Source: Rhizobiales bacterium CCH3-A5 (GTDB lineage: Bacteria > Pseudomonadota > Alphaproteobacteria > Rhizobiales > Beijerinckiaceae). From it: a DNA stretch of 47,780 bases. The position numbers and the translations under genes are program-made. Shown piece after piece: positions 29,682 to 38,408 of the stretch. Where the stretch lies: positions 1 through 47,780 of the forward strand of contig LSIB01000065.1 of NCBI GenBank assembly GCA_001556025.1. The letters run 5' to 3'. The notes under the pieces were generated by a model that was not told where the DNA came from, did no database searches, and saw only the letters and a list, made by a program, of their open reading frames with translations. Within the stretch, counting starts at the first letter, position 1. The number at the start of each line of letters is the position of its first letter.

Positions 29682-30860
29682 TCAGGTCTCGACCAGTCCG
29701 CCGCTGTCGCCGCTGGCGGCGGAATCGGGCCGGCCATGCGGCAGCGCCAGATAATCCTGCGAACGCATCTCGATCAGCCGCGAGACCGTGCGGTCGAACT
29801 CGAAGGCCTCGCGGCCCTGGCTCGCGGTGTAGAGATGCTGCGGCTCGGCTTCCGCCGAGACGACGAGCTTCACATGGTGCTCGTAGAGCGTGTCGATCAG
29901 GATGATGAAGCGCCTGGCCTCGTTGCGTCGGTCAAGCGTCATGACCGGCACGCCATCGAGCACCAGCGTGTGGAAGCGCTGCGCCAAGGCGATGTAGTCC
30001 GACGCGCCATAGGCCTGCGCGCAGAAATCCTCAAAGGACGCCCGCGCGACGCCGCCCGCTCCCTGCGGAACGACGAAGTCGTGGCCCTTGACGTCGAGCG
30101 TCACGCGCTGGCCCTGCGCGGCGCCCGAAAGCCGCCTGAAAGCCGTGTCGAGCGCGGTGCTCGCCGCCGCGTCGGCCGGGACATGATAGGTCGGCGCGCC
30201 GCCCAGTTTTTCCAGCCGGAAATCGGTGCGCGCGTCGAGCCTCACCACCTCGACCTTCTCGGTCAGGAGATCGATGAAGGGCAGGAACAGCGCCCGGTTG
30301 AGCCCGCCCTCATAGAGCCGCGAGGGCTCGACATTGGAGGTGGCGACCACGACGACGCCGGCCGAAAACAGCGCCGTGAACAGCCGCCCGAGGATCATCG
30401 CATCGGCGATGTCGGTGACCGTGAACTCGTCGAAGCAGAGCAGGCTCGCCTCCTCGGCAAGCTGCGCGGCAACAGGCGCGATCGGGTCCGGCTCCCTGAC
30501 CTCGCCCGCCTTGAGGCGCTGGCGATAGGCGTGGATGCGGCCATGCACATCGGCCAGAAATTCGTGGAAATGCACGCGCCGGCGCTTCTCGATTGGGGAA
30601 GCGTCGTAGAACAGGTCCATCAGCATGGTCTTGCCGCGCCCGACCGAGCCCCAGATGTAGAGCCCCTTCGGCGGCTCAGTCGTCGCCTTGCCGCGCCCGA
30701 GCAGCCAGCCGAGCGCGCTGCTCTTGCGGGCGAGCCTGCGGGCTGCGAGCGCCTCCTCGAGTGCGGCCAGCCGCCTGACCACTGCGACCTGCGCCGGGTC
30801 GCGTTCGATGGCCCCCGTCTCGACGAGGGCGGCATAGCGGTCGGTGATCGAGGCGGACAT
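29682..30860 (-). CDS. zapE: Cell division protein ZapE (AFG1-family ATPase)
   Basis: P-loop ATPase of 392 residues. Walker A is GSVGRGKT at 71-78, followed by MLMDLFYD. Walker B is LLCFDEFTVTDIADAMILGR, and VVVATSNVEPSRLYEGGLNR contains the sensor. RVHFHEFLADVHGRIHAYR is a family hallmark. ZapE proteins act on Z-ring constriction in E. coli, and the mitochondrial relative AFG1 aids protein quality control. Placement just upstream of mdh-suc genes is common in alphaproteobacteria, by recollection. The start is the ATG at 30860. Confidence 0.94.
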   Translation of the reverse strand: MSASITDRYAALVETGAIERDPAQVAVVRRLAALEEALAARRLARKSSALGWLLGRGKATTEPPKGLYIWGSVGRGKTMLMDLFYDASPIEKRRRVHFHEFLADVHGRIHAYRQRLKAGEVREPDPIAPVAAQLAEEASLLCFDEFTVTDIADAMILGRLFTALFSAGVVVVATSNVEPSRLYEGGLNRALFLPFIDLLTEKVEVVRLDARTDFRLEKLGGAPTYHVPADAAASTALDTAFRRLSGAAQGQRVTLDVKGHDFVVPQGAGGVARASFEDFCAQAYGASDYIALAQRFHTLVLDGVPVMTLDRRNEARRFIILIDTLYEHHVKLVVSAEAEPQHLYTASQGREAFEFDRTVSRLIEMRSQDYLALPHGRPDSAASGDSGGLVET

Positions 30861-30962
30861 GGAGGCAGGTTCGTGGCTGGACGAACCCCGGGTTACGGGA
30901 GCGCCCGCACAGGCGCAAGTCTCCGACCGGACAAGTCGTCGCCCGGCGAACTTTCTACGGCC

Positions 30963-32666
30963 TCAGCCGACGATCGCGCCCAGCGTCCCGAGATCGACAT
31001 TGGCCCCGCAGACCAGCACGCCCAGCCGCTCGCCGGCCCTGGGCGTGTAGGCTCCCGACAGCAGCGCACCCAGCGCAGCCGCGCCGCCGGGCTCGACCGC
31101 GAGCCGGAAATCGCGCCAGAGCACACCCTGCGCCTTCGTGATCCATTCGTCATCGACCAGCGCGACATGGTCGACCGCATCCTTGCAGACCTCATGCACC
31201 AGCGGGCCGACATTGCGGGCGCCCAGCGAATCGGCGGCGACGGATTTGACCGTGACCTCGACCGGGCCCTTCGCCTCCAGCGCCGCCTGCAGGGCGCGCG
31301 AGCCTGAAGGCTCGACGCCGACGACCTTGACGTTCGAGCCCGCGAACCAGGCGGCGATGCCCGAGATCAGCCCGCCCCCGCCGACCGCGACCAGCACGGT
31401 GTCGAGATCTGGCTCCTGGCCATCCCATTCGCGCCCGAGCGTACCCTGGCCGGCGATGGTCTCCTTCGCCGCGAAGGGGTGGATCTTCAGCGCGCCAGTG
31501 TCCGCCACGAAGGCGTCGCAGGCAGCCTGTGCGTCGTCATATTGCGCGCCGCCGATCCTGACATCGGCCCCGAAACGCCTGATCGCCTCGATTTTGGCGG
31601 CGGGCGAGATTTCGGGAACGAAGATCGTCGCCTTCACGCCGCGCTGGCGCGCCGCATAGGCGACGGCCGCGCCGTGATTGCCGCCGGACGCAGCCGAGAC
31701 GCCGGCCGCCGGCACGGGCAGCGAGAGCAGGTTGTTGAACGCGCCGCGCGTCTTGAAGGAGCCGGCATGCTGCAGGCATTCGAGCTTCAGCGAGATGTCC
31801 GCCTCGCTGCCGAACGCGCCGGTCCCGAGCCGCATCACCGGCGTGACGCGGGCATGGCCGACGATGCGCTGGGCGGCGGCCTCGATCATGGCGCGGGGAA
31901 CGGGGCGGTCGGTCATGGCGGTGTTCTCTAAACTTACTTTCACGGGTTCGAAGCCCCATATCGCGATCGGGATGTCGAAGCGATCTTTATCGCCGTCTTC
32001 TCCGAAAGGCTTACCGCGTCCTGCTTGGATTTCTGAGGCAGCTACCATGGCCGCCAAGGCATCCAGCACGTCATCAACGGCAGCATGTTGCGGCGGCTTG
32101 CCCCAAGCGACTTCTTCTGGCACGCCAGCGTCGATCAAAAGTTTCCGACGATATACGAGTCCATCAGCCTCATGTTTGCTGTTCGTCAAAGGCTGATTGT
32201 TCAGCAGACAAAATATTAGCTCTGGGTGGACCTCAAATACCTTGTCAATCAACTCCGGGCGCTGACGAAGCAGCGCATCAACCTGTCGGATACGAGGCAT
32301 AATGGCATTGGCGACAGGGGACGGAGCGAACGGCTGCGTTTCAGCTCGGCGCGAGAGCGCAATCGCAGTGGTGTAGTCGGGCGCGTAGACGACATCTCGA
32401 CAGGATGTAGAGAATACAGCAGCCTGAAGGCGTGCTCCAATGATCTTTCTGACCATTTGCTCAGGCGGCCGGCCGAAGCGCCCGACTTTGTCGGGCAGCC
32501 CCATCGGCATATCGATTGTGACGACCTGCGGTCGTTCAGGGCTATCAACAATCTCAGCTAGCGAGTCCACCACCCTGATTATCAGAGACATTGGATCACC
32601 GAAGCGCATCAGAGCTCCGATCCACTTACCCCGCTTGCACCCGTCCACCCCCGCGACCCAGACCAT
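30963..32666 (-). CDS. DUF429 domain fused in frame to threonine/serine dehydratase
   Basis: One uninterrupted frame of 567 residues from the ATG at 32666, which has the strong ribosome site AGGAGG. Residues 1-250 match DUF429 (predicted RNase H-like fold): AGVDGCKRGKW, TIDMPMGLPDKVG, EVHPELIFCLL and VDDVLDALAAM. Residues 251-567 are a PLP-dependent dehydratase with the cofactor lysine in HAGSFKTRGAFN, SGGNHGAAVAYAA and VAVGGGGLISGIA. This part starts with its own plausible ATG at 31916 (MTDRPVPRAM), giving a normal 317-residue enzyme. The joint (IAIWGFEPVKVSLENTA) lacks a stop. The DUF429 half has AT-richer codons (AAA, TTA, AGT) than its surroundings, suggesting transfer next to a resident dehydratase gene. 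A true bifunctional protein, or two products by internal initiation, are both possible. Confidence 0.85.
   Translation of the reverse strand: MVWVAGVDGCKRGKWIGALMRFGDPMSLIIRVVDSLAEIVDSPERPQVVTIDMPMGLPDKVGRFGRPPEQMVRKIIGARLQAAVFSTSCRDVVYAPDYTTAIALSRRAETQPFAPSPVANAIMPRIRQVDALLRQRPELIDKVFEVHPELIFCLLNNQPLTNSKHEADGLVYRRKLLIDAGVPEEVAWGKPPQHAAVDDVLDALAAMVAASEIQAGRGKPFGEDGDKDRFDIPIAIWGFEPVKVSLENTAMTDRPVPRAMIEAAAQRIVGHARVTPVMRLGTGAFGSEADISLKLECLQHAGSFKTRGAFNNLLSLPVPAAGVSAASGGNHGAAVAYAARQRGVKATIFVPEISPAAKIEAIRRFGADVRIGGAQYDDAQAACDAFVADTGALKIHPFAAKETIAGQGTLGREWDGQEPDLDTVLVAVGGGGLISGIAAWFAGSNVKVVGVEPSGSRALQAALEAKGPVEVTVKSVAADSLGARNVGPLVHEVCKDAVDHVALVDDEWITKAQGVLWRDFRLAVEPGGAAALGALLSGAYTPRAGERLGVLVCGANVDLGTLGAIVG
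31911..31916 (-). promoter_or_regulatory. Candidate internal start of the dehydratase part
   Basis: The ATG at 31914-31916 matches the usual N-terminus of stand-alone threonine dehydratases. It is preceded by TTTAGAGAAC, a weak AGAG ribosome site about 10 bases away. If used, it yields a separate 317-residue enzyme from within the longer fused frame. Confidence 0.45.
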
Positions 32667-32761
32667 CCTCGCTCCTCCTGTCATCCGCCTTTCGCAGCAC
32701 TGACGTTGCATCGCATCTCAGTCTAGTGTGCGGTGCAGCGAAGAGCCGTCAGGAGACAGCC

Positions 32762-33637
32762 ATGACCCCGATCCGTCCGCGCCGCAGCGTCCTCTACATG
32801 CCCGGCTCCAATGCCCGCGCGCTCGAAAAGGCCCGCGAGATCGCGGCCGACGCGCTGATCCTCGATCTCGAGGACGCCGTCGCGCCCGACGCCAAGGAGA
32901 TGGCGCGCGAGCAGGTCTGCGCGGCGGTCAAGGCCGGCGGTTATGGCCGGCGCGAGCTGGTCATCCGCACCAACGGTCTCGGAACCCCCTGGTTCGCGGC
33001 CGATCTCGCCGCCGCCTCCGATGCGAAACCCGACGCGATCCTGATCCCGAAGGTCTCGAGCCCCGAGACTTTGATCGAGATCGGCCACACGCTGACGAGC
33101 CGCTGGGCCGATCCCGCGATCCGCGTCTGGGCGATGATCGAGACGCCGCTCGCCATCCTCGACGTCGAGAAGATCGCGCGGGCCGCGCGCGCGCCCACAA
33201 GCCGGCTCGCCTGCTTCGTCATAGGCACCAACGACCTCGCCAAGGAGACTCGCGCCAGGTTCGTGCCAGGCCGCGCGCCGATGCTGCCCTGGCTGACGAG
33301 CGCCATCCTCGCCGCCCGTGCCCATGGCATCGACATCGTCGACGGCGTCTACAACGAGATCAAGGACGAAGCCGGCTTTCTCGCCGAATGCGAGCAGGGC
33401 CGCGATCTCGGCTTCGACGGCAAGACGCTGATCCACCCATCGCAGGTCGCAGCCGCCAATACGGTCTTCGCGCCAGACGAGGCGGAACTGGCCCGGGCGC
33501 GCGCCATCATCGCGGCCTTCGACGAGCCGGAGAACGCCGGCAAGGGCGCGATCCAGCTCGACGGCCGTATGGTCGAGCGGCTCCACGCCGAGATGGCCGC
33601 GCGCGTCGTGGCGCTGGCCGAGGCGATCGCGGCTTGA
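32762..33637 (+). CDS. HpcH/HpaI aldolase / citrate lyase-type CoA-ester lyase
   Basis: CitE-like lyase of 291 residues, TIM-barrel fold. It begins RPRRSVLYMPGSNARALEKA. DALILDLEDAVAPDAK contains the metal-binding acidic residues, VWAMIETPLAILD the conserved Glu, and GKTLIHPSQVAAANTVFAP the C-terminal signature. Relatives cleave malyl-CoA, citramalyl-CoA or related esters, or hydrolyse malyl-CoA. Specificity cannot be decided here. The start is the ATG at 32762 with AGGAG about 9 bases upstream; an open frame from 32591 overlaps the divergent gene and is rejected. The 95-base gap with the divergent fusion gene must hold both promoters. Confidence 0.92.
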   Translation: MTPIRPRRSVLYMPGSNARALEKAREIAADALILDLEDAVAPDAKEMAREQVCAAVKAGGYGRRELVIRTNGLGTPWFAADLAAASDAKPDAILIPKVSSPETLIEIGHTLTSRWADPAIRVWAMIETPLAILDVEKIARAARAPTSRLACFVIGTNDLAKETRARFVPGRAPMLPWLTSAILAARAHGIDIVDGVYNEIKDEAGFLAECEQGRDLGFDGKTLIHPSQVAAANTVFAPDEAELARARAIIAAFDEPENAGKGAIQLDGRMVERLHAEMAARVVALAEAIAA

Positions 33638-33668
33638 AACCCGCCGCGGCGAAGACGGCCGTCAGCGC

Positions 33669-34853
33669 CTACGCGGCTTTCGCCTTCGCCAGGAACGCGC
33701 CCATCCGCTCCAGCGCACGCTCGATGTTCGGCAGCGAGTTGGCGTAGGACAGCCTGATATAGCCCTCGCCATGGACGCCGAAATCGGGCCCGCCGATGGT
33801 GGCCACCCCGGCGTCCTCCAGCAGGGCCGAGGCCAGCTTTTTGGCCTTCCAGCCGGTCTGCGAGACGTTCGGGAAAGCGTAGAACGCGCCCTTGGGCACA
33901 ATGCAGGAGACGCCGGGCAGCGCGTTCAGCCCCTTCACCACGGCCTGCCGGCGGCGGTCGAACTCGGCCAGCATCATGCCGACGGCGTCCTGGGGGCCGG
34001 TCAGCGCTGCCAGCCCCGCCCACTGCGCTGGCGCGTTCACGCAGGAATGCGAATTGACCGCGAGCTTACGCGCATTCTCGTAGAGCGGCTTCGGCCAGAC
34101 CGAAAAGCCCATGCGCCAGCCGGTCATGGCATAGGTCTTCGACCAGCCATTGAGCAGGACCAGCCGGTCGCGGATCTCGGGGTAGGACAAAAGGCAGACA
34201 TGCTTTTCGCCGTCATAGAGCATCTGGTCGTAGATTTCGTCGGACATGATGGCCACGTCCGGAAAGCGCGCGAGGCCCGCGACCAGCTTATCGACCTCGG
34301 CCTTGGGCGTGACGCCACCGGTCGGATTGGCGGGCGAGTTGACGATCAGCAGCCGCGTCTTCGGCGTGATCAGCGACAGCGTCTCCTCCGCCGAGAAGGC
34401 AAAGCCGTTCTCCTCGCGGATCGGCACCGGGATCGGCGTCGCCCCGGTGTACTCGATCATCGAGCGATAGATCGGGAAACCGGGATCGGGATAGAGGATT
34501 TCGGCCCCGGGCTCCCCGAACATCAGGATCGCCATGAACATGGTGACCTTGCCGCCGGGCACGATCATCACGCTTTCGGGCGAGACCTCGACCTGGAAGC
34601 GCTTGTGCAGGTCGGCCGCGACCGCCTCGCGCAGCGGCAGGATGCCGTTGGCGGGCGTATAGCCGTGATGGCCATCCCTCAAGGCTTTCACGGCGGCCTC
34701 GACGATGTGGTCGGGCGTCGGGAAATCCGGCTGGCCGATGCCGAGATTGATGATGTCCTTGCCCTGGCGCTGCAGCTCGGTGGCGCGCGCCAGCACGGCG
34801 AAGGCATTCTCCTCGCCGATGCGGGCGAAGGACGGGACGACATGCAGCGTCAT
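33669..34853 (-). CDS. Class I/II pyridoxal-phosphate aminotransferase
   Basis: Fold-type I aminotransferase of the aspartate aminotransferase subgroup, 394 residues. NLGIGQPDFPTPDHI lies near residue 36. The PLP contacts are in NSPANPTGG and the Asp of MSDEIYDQMLY. The cofactor lysine is K239 in NGWSKTYAMTGWR, and the substrate arginine is in GYIRLSYANS. The start is the ATG at 34853; a longer frame to 34973 has an unrelated leader. It converges with the CoA-ester lyase gene and is divergent from the IlvD/Edd dehydratase. The amino donor and acceptor are unknown. Confidence 0.93.
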   Translation of the reverse strand: MTLHVVPSFARIGEENAFAVLARATELQRQGKDIINLGIGQPDFPTPDHIVEAAVKALRDGHHGYTPANGILPLREAVAADLHKRFQVEVSPESVMIVPGGKVTMFMAILMFGEPGAEILYPDPGFPIYRSMIEYTGATPIPVPIREENGFAFSAEETLSLITPKTRLLIVNSPANPTGGVTPKAEVDKLVAGLARFPDVAIMSDEIYDQMLYDGEKHVCLLSYPEIRDRLVLLNGWSKTYAMTGWRMGFSVWPKPLYENARKLAVNSHSCVNAPAQWAGLAALTGPQDAVGMMLAEFDRRRQAVVKGLNALPGVSCIVPKGAFYAFPNVSQTGWKAKKLASALLEDAGVATIGGPDFGVHGEGYIRLSYANSLPNIERALERMGAFLAKAKAA

Positions 34854-34967
34854 GGCGGCGTTTCCTAGGGGGTTGCGTCGGTGCGGCCCGCTGTCACCGG
34901 GGCCTTGGCGCTGTTCTTGGCTCCAAAACCGGTCGCGTTGCAAGCCTTGCCCACTTGGCCACAATAA

Positions 34968-34984
34968 CTGCATGCTGTATGCAG
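34968..34984. promoter_or_regulatory. 17-bp palindrome between aminotransferase and dehydratase
   Basis: CTGCAT-GCTGT-ATGCAG is a perfect 6-bp inverted repeat with a 5-base centre. It lies in the 268-base divergent gap between the aminotransferase (minus) and the IlvD/Edd dehydratase (plus). Its size and symmetry suit an operator for a GntR- or LacI-type regulator of catabolic genes. No such regulator is in the window, and binding is inference. Confidence 0.35.
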
Positions 34985-35121
34985 CGCGCGTAATCAGTAT
35001 GACTATCGGCTATTTCATCGCTTGCCGAGGCAGGCCTGATCGGCATGATGGCATGCTTACAATCGTTTGAATAAAGATCGGCAAGCGGCCGTCAGCGCCG
35101 CGCCGCGCGAGAGGAAACGAC

Positions 35122-36960
35122 ATGGCCAAGGCTCCCAATGGCAAGGCTCCTACAGGCAAAAAGCCCGCGCGCCGGATCAAGCCCGAGCAGCTTCGCTCCA
35201 AGGCCTGGTTCGACAATCCGGCCAACGCCGACATGACCGCGCTCTATATCGAGCGCACGATGAATTTCGGCCTGTCGCGCGAGGAACTGCAGTCGGGCCG
35301 GCCGATCATCGGCATCGCCCAGACCGGCTCCGACATCGCGCCCTGCAACCGCCACCACCTCGAACTCGCGCCGCGCATCCGCGACGGCATCCGTGAGATG
35401 GGCGGCGTGCCCTTCGAATTTCCGATCCATCCAATCCAGGAAACCTGCAAGCGCCCGACCGCGAGCCTCGACCGCAACCTGCAATATCTCTCGCTCGTCG
35501 AGATCCTCTACGGCTACCCGCTCGACGGCGTCGTGCTGACGACGGGCTGCGACAAGACCACGCCGGCCCAGATCATGGCCGCCGCCACCGTCGACATTCC
35601 GGCGATCGCTCTGCCGGGCGGCCCGATGCTGAACGGCGATTTCCGCGGTGAGCGCACGGGCTCCGGCACCATTGTCTGGAAGGCGCGCCAGATGATGGCA
35701 GCCGGCGAGATCGACTATCGCGGCTTCGTCGACCTCGTCGCCTCCTCCGCTCCCTCGGCCGGCCACTGCAACACGATGGGGACCGCCTCGACCATGAACG
35801 CGCTCGCCGAAGCGATGGGCATGACCCTGCCCGGAGCGGCCGCGATTCCCGCGCCCTATCGCGACCGCTACGAGATGGCCTATCTTACGGGAAAGCGCAT
35901 CGTCGAGATGGTCTGGGAGAACCTGATCCCGTCGAAGATCCTGACCCGCGAGGCCTTCGAAAACACCATCGTCATCAATTCGGCGATCGGCGGCTCGACC
36001 AATGCGCCGGTTCACGTCAACGCCATCGCCAGACATATCGGCGTACCCCTCGACAATGAGGACTGGACGAAGATCGGCTACGACACGCCGCTGCTGGTCA
36101 ACATGCAGCCGGCCGGCGAATATCTCGGCGAGGACTATTACCGCGCCGGCGGCCTGCCGGCGGTCATTGCGGAACTGCTCGAGAAGGGCAAACTCAAGCC
36201 GGCCATCACGGCCAATGGCCGGACGCATGAGGAGAACTGCAAGGGTTTCTTCGCGCTCAACCGCAAGGTCATCAAGAGCTATGACGAGCCCATGAAGAAG
36301 GAGGCCGGTTTCCTCAACCTCTCCGGTAATCTCTTCGACTCCGCCATCATGAAGACCAGCGTGATCACGCCGGAATTTCGCAAGCGCTATCTCGAAAACC
36401 CGAAGGACCCCAACGCCTTCGAGGGCCGCGCCATCGTCTTCGACGGTCCGGAGGACTATCACCACCGTATCGACGATCCCGCGCTGGCGATCGACGAGCA
36501 CTGCATCCTCTTCATCCGCGGTGTCGGCCCGATCGGATATCCCGGCGCGGCCGAGGTCGTGAACATGCGCCCGCCGGACTATCTCATCAAGAAGGGCGTC
36601 ACCGCGCTGGCCTGCGTCGGCGACGGGCGCCAGTCCGGCACCTCGGGCTCGCCCTCGATCCTGAACGCATCCCCGGAAGCGGCGACCGGTGGTGGCCTGG
36701 CCCTGCTGAAGACCGGCGACAGGGTCCGCATCGACCTGACGAAGCGCTCGGCCAACATCCTGATCTCGGACGATGAACTGGCGCAGCGCAAGGCCGCGCT
36801 GAAAGCCGCCGGCGGCTACAAGTACCCCAAGAGCCAGACGCCCTGGCAGGAGATCCAGCGCAAGATCGTCGGCGAACTGTCCGAGGGCATGGTGCTGAAA
36901 CCGGCGGTCAAGTACCAGAAGATCCACAAGAAGTTCGGCATCCCGCGCGACAACCACTGA
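35122..36960 (+). CDS. IlvD/Edd-family dehydratase, sugar-acid type
   Basis: Iron-sulfur dehydratase of 612 residues. The three cluster-ligand cysteines of the [2Fe-2S] subgroup are in place: C75 (IAPCNRHH), C143 ([10 protein letters not shown]) and C216 ([10 protein letters not shown]). Substrate-binding [17 protein letters not shown] and the late [16 protein letters not shown] are clear. These match pentonate or hexonate dehydratases such as D-xylonate or L-arabonate dehydratase better than IlvD itself, because the phosphate-free sugar-acid group has this spacing. It would make a 2-keto-3-deoxy sugar acid. The start is the ATG at 35122 with AGAGGA upstream. The downstream SDR and DenD-like genes support a sugar-acid pathway. 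Confidence 0.9.
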   Translation: MAKAPNGKAPTGKKPARRIKPEQLRSKAWFDNPANADMTALYIERTMNFGLSREELQSGRPIIGIAQTGSDIAPCNRHHLELAPRIRDGIREMGGVPFEFPIHPIQETCKRPTASLDRNLQYLSLVEILYGYPLDGVVLTTGCDKTTPAQIMAAATVDIPAIALPGGPMLNGDFRGERTGSGTIVWKARQMMAAGEIDYRGFVDLVASSAPSAGHCNTMGTASTMNALAEAMGMTLPGAAAIPAPYRDRYEMAYLTGKRIVEMVWENLIPSKILTREAFENTIVINSAIGGSTNAPVHVNAIARHIGVPLDNEDWTKIGYDTPLLVNMQPAGEYLGEDYYRAGGLPAVIAELLEKGKLKPAITANGRTHEENCKGFFALNRKVIKSYDEPMKKEAGFLNLSGNLFDSAIMKTSVITPEFRKRYLENPKDPNAFEGRAIVFDGPEDYHHRIDDPALAIDEHCILFIRGVGPIGYPGAAEVVNMRPPDYLIKKGVTALACVGDGRQSGTSGSPSILNASPEAATGGGLALLKTGDRVRIDLTKRSANILISDDELAQRKAALKAAGGYKYPKSQTPWQEIQRKIVGELSEGMVLKPAVKYQKIHKKFGIPRDNH

Positions 36961-36983
36961 GGTCGCGCTGCTTACCCGCTTCT

Positions 36984-37075
36984 CGTCATGGTCGCCCTTG
37001 TGGCGACCATTCACCCCTTCGCTCGTTATGCCCTGTCCAGGACGTGGATGTTCGGGACAAGCCTGAGCATGACGG
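36984..37075. repeat. Intergenic palindrome, family C
   Basis: A degenerate copy running from CGTCATGGTCGCCCTTGTGG to GACAAGCCTGAGCATGACGG, with a variable centre. It lies between the dehydratase and the isocitrate-lyase-like gene. The left arm has diverged more than in the copies at 21127 and 41347. Confidence 0.8.
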
Positions 37076-37216
37076 CAGTGGGGGCCTGTCCGATCCTCTC
37101 GGCATTCCCGGTGCGCATTGGCGTCTTTCGCATTGCGCGCGCCTTCGGGGCTGACAAAGCCGCCTCGCCCCGACACTATGCCGCTCCACTGCAACAGCGG
37201 TTTGAAACGATTTAAA

Positions 37217-38071
37217 ATGACCTTCTCCTCGCAGGTCGATGGTTTCCGCAAGCTCCACGAGAGCGGCTGCTTCGTCATGCCCAACCCGTGGGATGTCGGC
37301 TCGGCCCGCTGGCTGCGCGGCCAGGGCTTTCAAGCATTGGCCTCGACCAGCGCCGGATTCGCCTTCACGCAAGGCCGCGCCGACCAGGACGTGCCGCGCG
37401 ACATGATGCTGGCCCACCTCGCCGAGCTGGTGAAAGCGGTGCCGGACTTGCCTCTCAACGCCGATTTTGAGAACGGCTATGCCGATACGCCCGACGGCGT
37501 CGCGGCCAACGTCAAGCTCTGCATCGCCACCGGCGTCGCCGGCCTCTCGATCGAGGACGCCACTGCTCGGCCCGAGGAACCGCTCTACGACTTCGATCTC
37601 GCGGTCGCCCGGATCAGGGCGGCGCGGCGCGCCATCGACGAGACGGGATCGGGCGTCGTGCTCACCGCGCGAGCCGAATGTTTCCTGACCGGCCATCCCG
37701 ACGCGCTGGCCGAGTCGGTCAGGCGCATATCCGCTTATGCCGAGGCCGGGGCCGACGTGCTCTATGCGCCGGGGCCGAAGACACCCGAGCAGATCGGCCA
37801 GATCGTTGCGGCAGCCGGGGGCAAGCCGGTGAATCAGTTGATCTACGCCGATTTCGGCCTAAGCGTCGCCGATATCGCAGGCCTCGGCGTGCGCCGCATC
37901 TCGATCGGCGGGGCGCTGGCGCGCGCCGCCTGGGCCGCCTTCATCGAGGCGACGAGGCTGATCCGGGACGAGGGCAGTTTCCGGGGCTTTGCAGGTAACG
38001 GCAACTCATCGCCGCTGAACCCCTTCTTCACGGACGACCTGAAGGCGCGCGATCCGCAGGCCAAGTCATGA
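37217..38071 (+). CDS. Isocitrate lyase / PEP mutase family protein
   Basis: TIM-barrel lyase-superfamily protein of 284 residues. The start MTFSSQVDGFRKLHESGCF and the phrase PNPWDVGSARWL are typical of the oxaloacetate decarboxylase / 2-methylisocitrate-lyase-like subgroup. NADFENGYADTPDGV carries metal-binding residues, SIEDATARPEEPLYDF and LTARAECFLTGHPDAL follow. The KKCGH motif of true isocitrate lyase is absent, so a C-C lyase or decarboxylase on a small 2-oxo acid is likely. The start is the ATG at 37217. A role in the pyruvate end of the sugar-acid pathway is inference. Confidence 0.9.
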   Translation: MTFSSQVDGFRKLHESGCFVMPNPWDVGSARWLRGQGFQALASTSAGFAFTQGRADQDVPRDMMLAHLAELVKAVPDLPLNADFENGYADTPDGVAANVKLCIATGVAGLSIEDATARPEEPLYDFDLAVARIRAARRAIDETGSGVVLTARAECFLTGHPDALAESVRRISAYAEAGADVLYAPGPKTPEQIGQIVAAAGGKPVNQLIYADFGLSVADIAGLGVRRISIGGALARAAWAAFIEATRLIRDEGSFRGFAGNGNSSPLNPFFTDDLKARDPQAKS

Positions 38072-38081
38072 GCGACATGAC

Positions 38082-38408
38082 ATGAGCGGACGCCTCCTGA
38101 TCGCGCCGGCATGGCTCGGCCTCAGCGGCCTGTGGACGCTGGACGCCAAGGGCCGGCGGAAAGCCGTCGACGCCGAGGATATCGGCCTGTCCGAGGACCT
38201 CGCCGACCGGCTTGAGTCCTGGATGGACACGTTCGACGCGATCTACGAGGAGGACAACGAGGCGCGCTCGCGCTTTCCCGACGCTGTCGAGCAGATGGCG
38301 TGGGAGGCGGAAGGGGCGGCGCTCGCTGTCGCGATCGCTGACGAACTTGGACCGGACTGGACGGTTGAGACGGATCTGAACGGCTGGCGGGAAGGTGCGA
38401 AACCATGA
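38082..38408 (+). CDS. Small acidic hypothetical protein (108 aa)
   Basis: Not recognised. The 108 residues are soluble and strongly acidic in the middle (DTFDAIYEEDNEARSRF) with several tryptophans, including SGLWTLDAKG and DLNGWREG. It has no signal peptide, membrane helix or cysteine pair. The ATG at 38082 lies 10 bases after the previous stop, and its own stop overlaps the tandem GNAT start (ATGA), so it is translated as part of that operon. It may be a partner of the acetyltransferase, which is a guess from coupling. Confidence 0.75.
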   Translation: MSGRLLIAPAWLGLSGLWTLDAKGRRKAVDAEDIGLSEDLADRLESWMDTFDAIYEEDNEARSRFPDAVEQMAWEAEGAALAVAIADELGPDWTVETDLNGWREGAKP

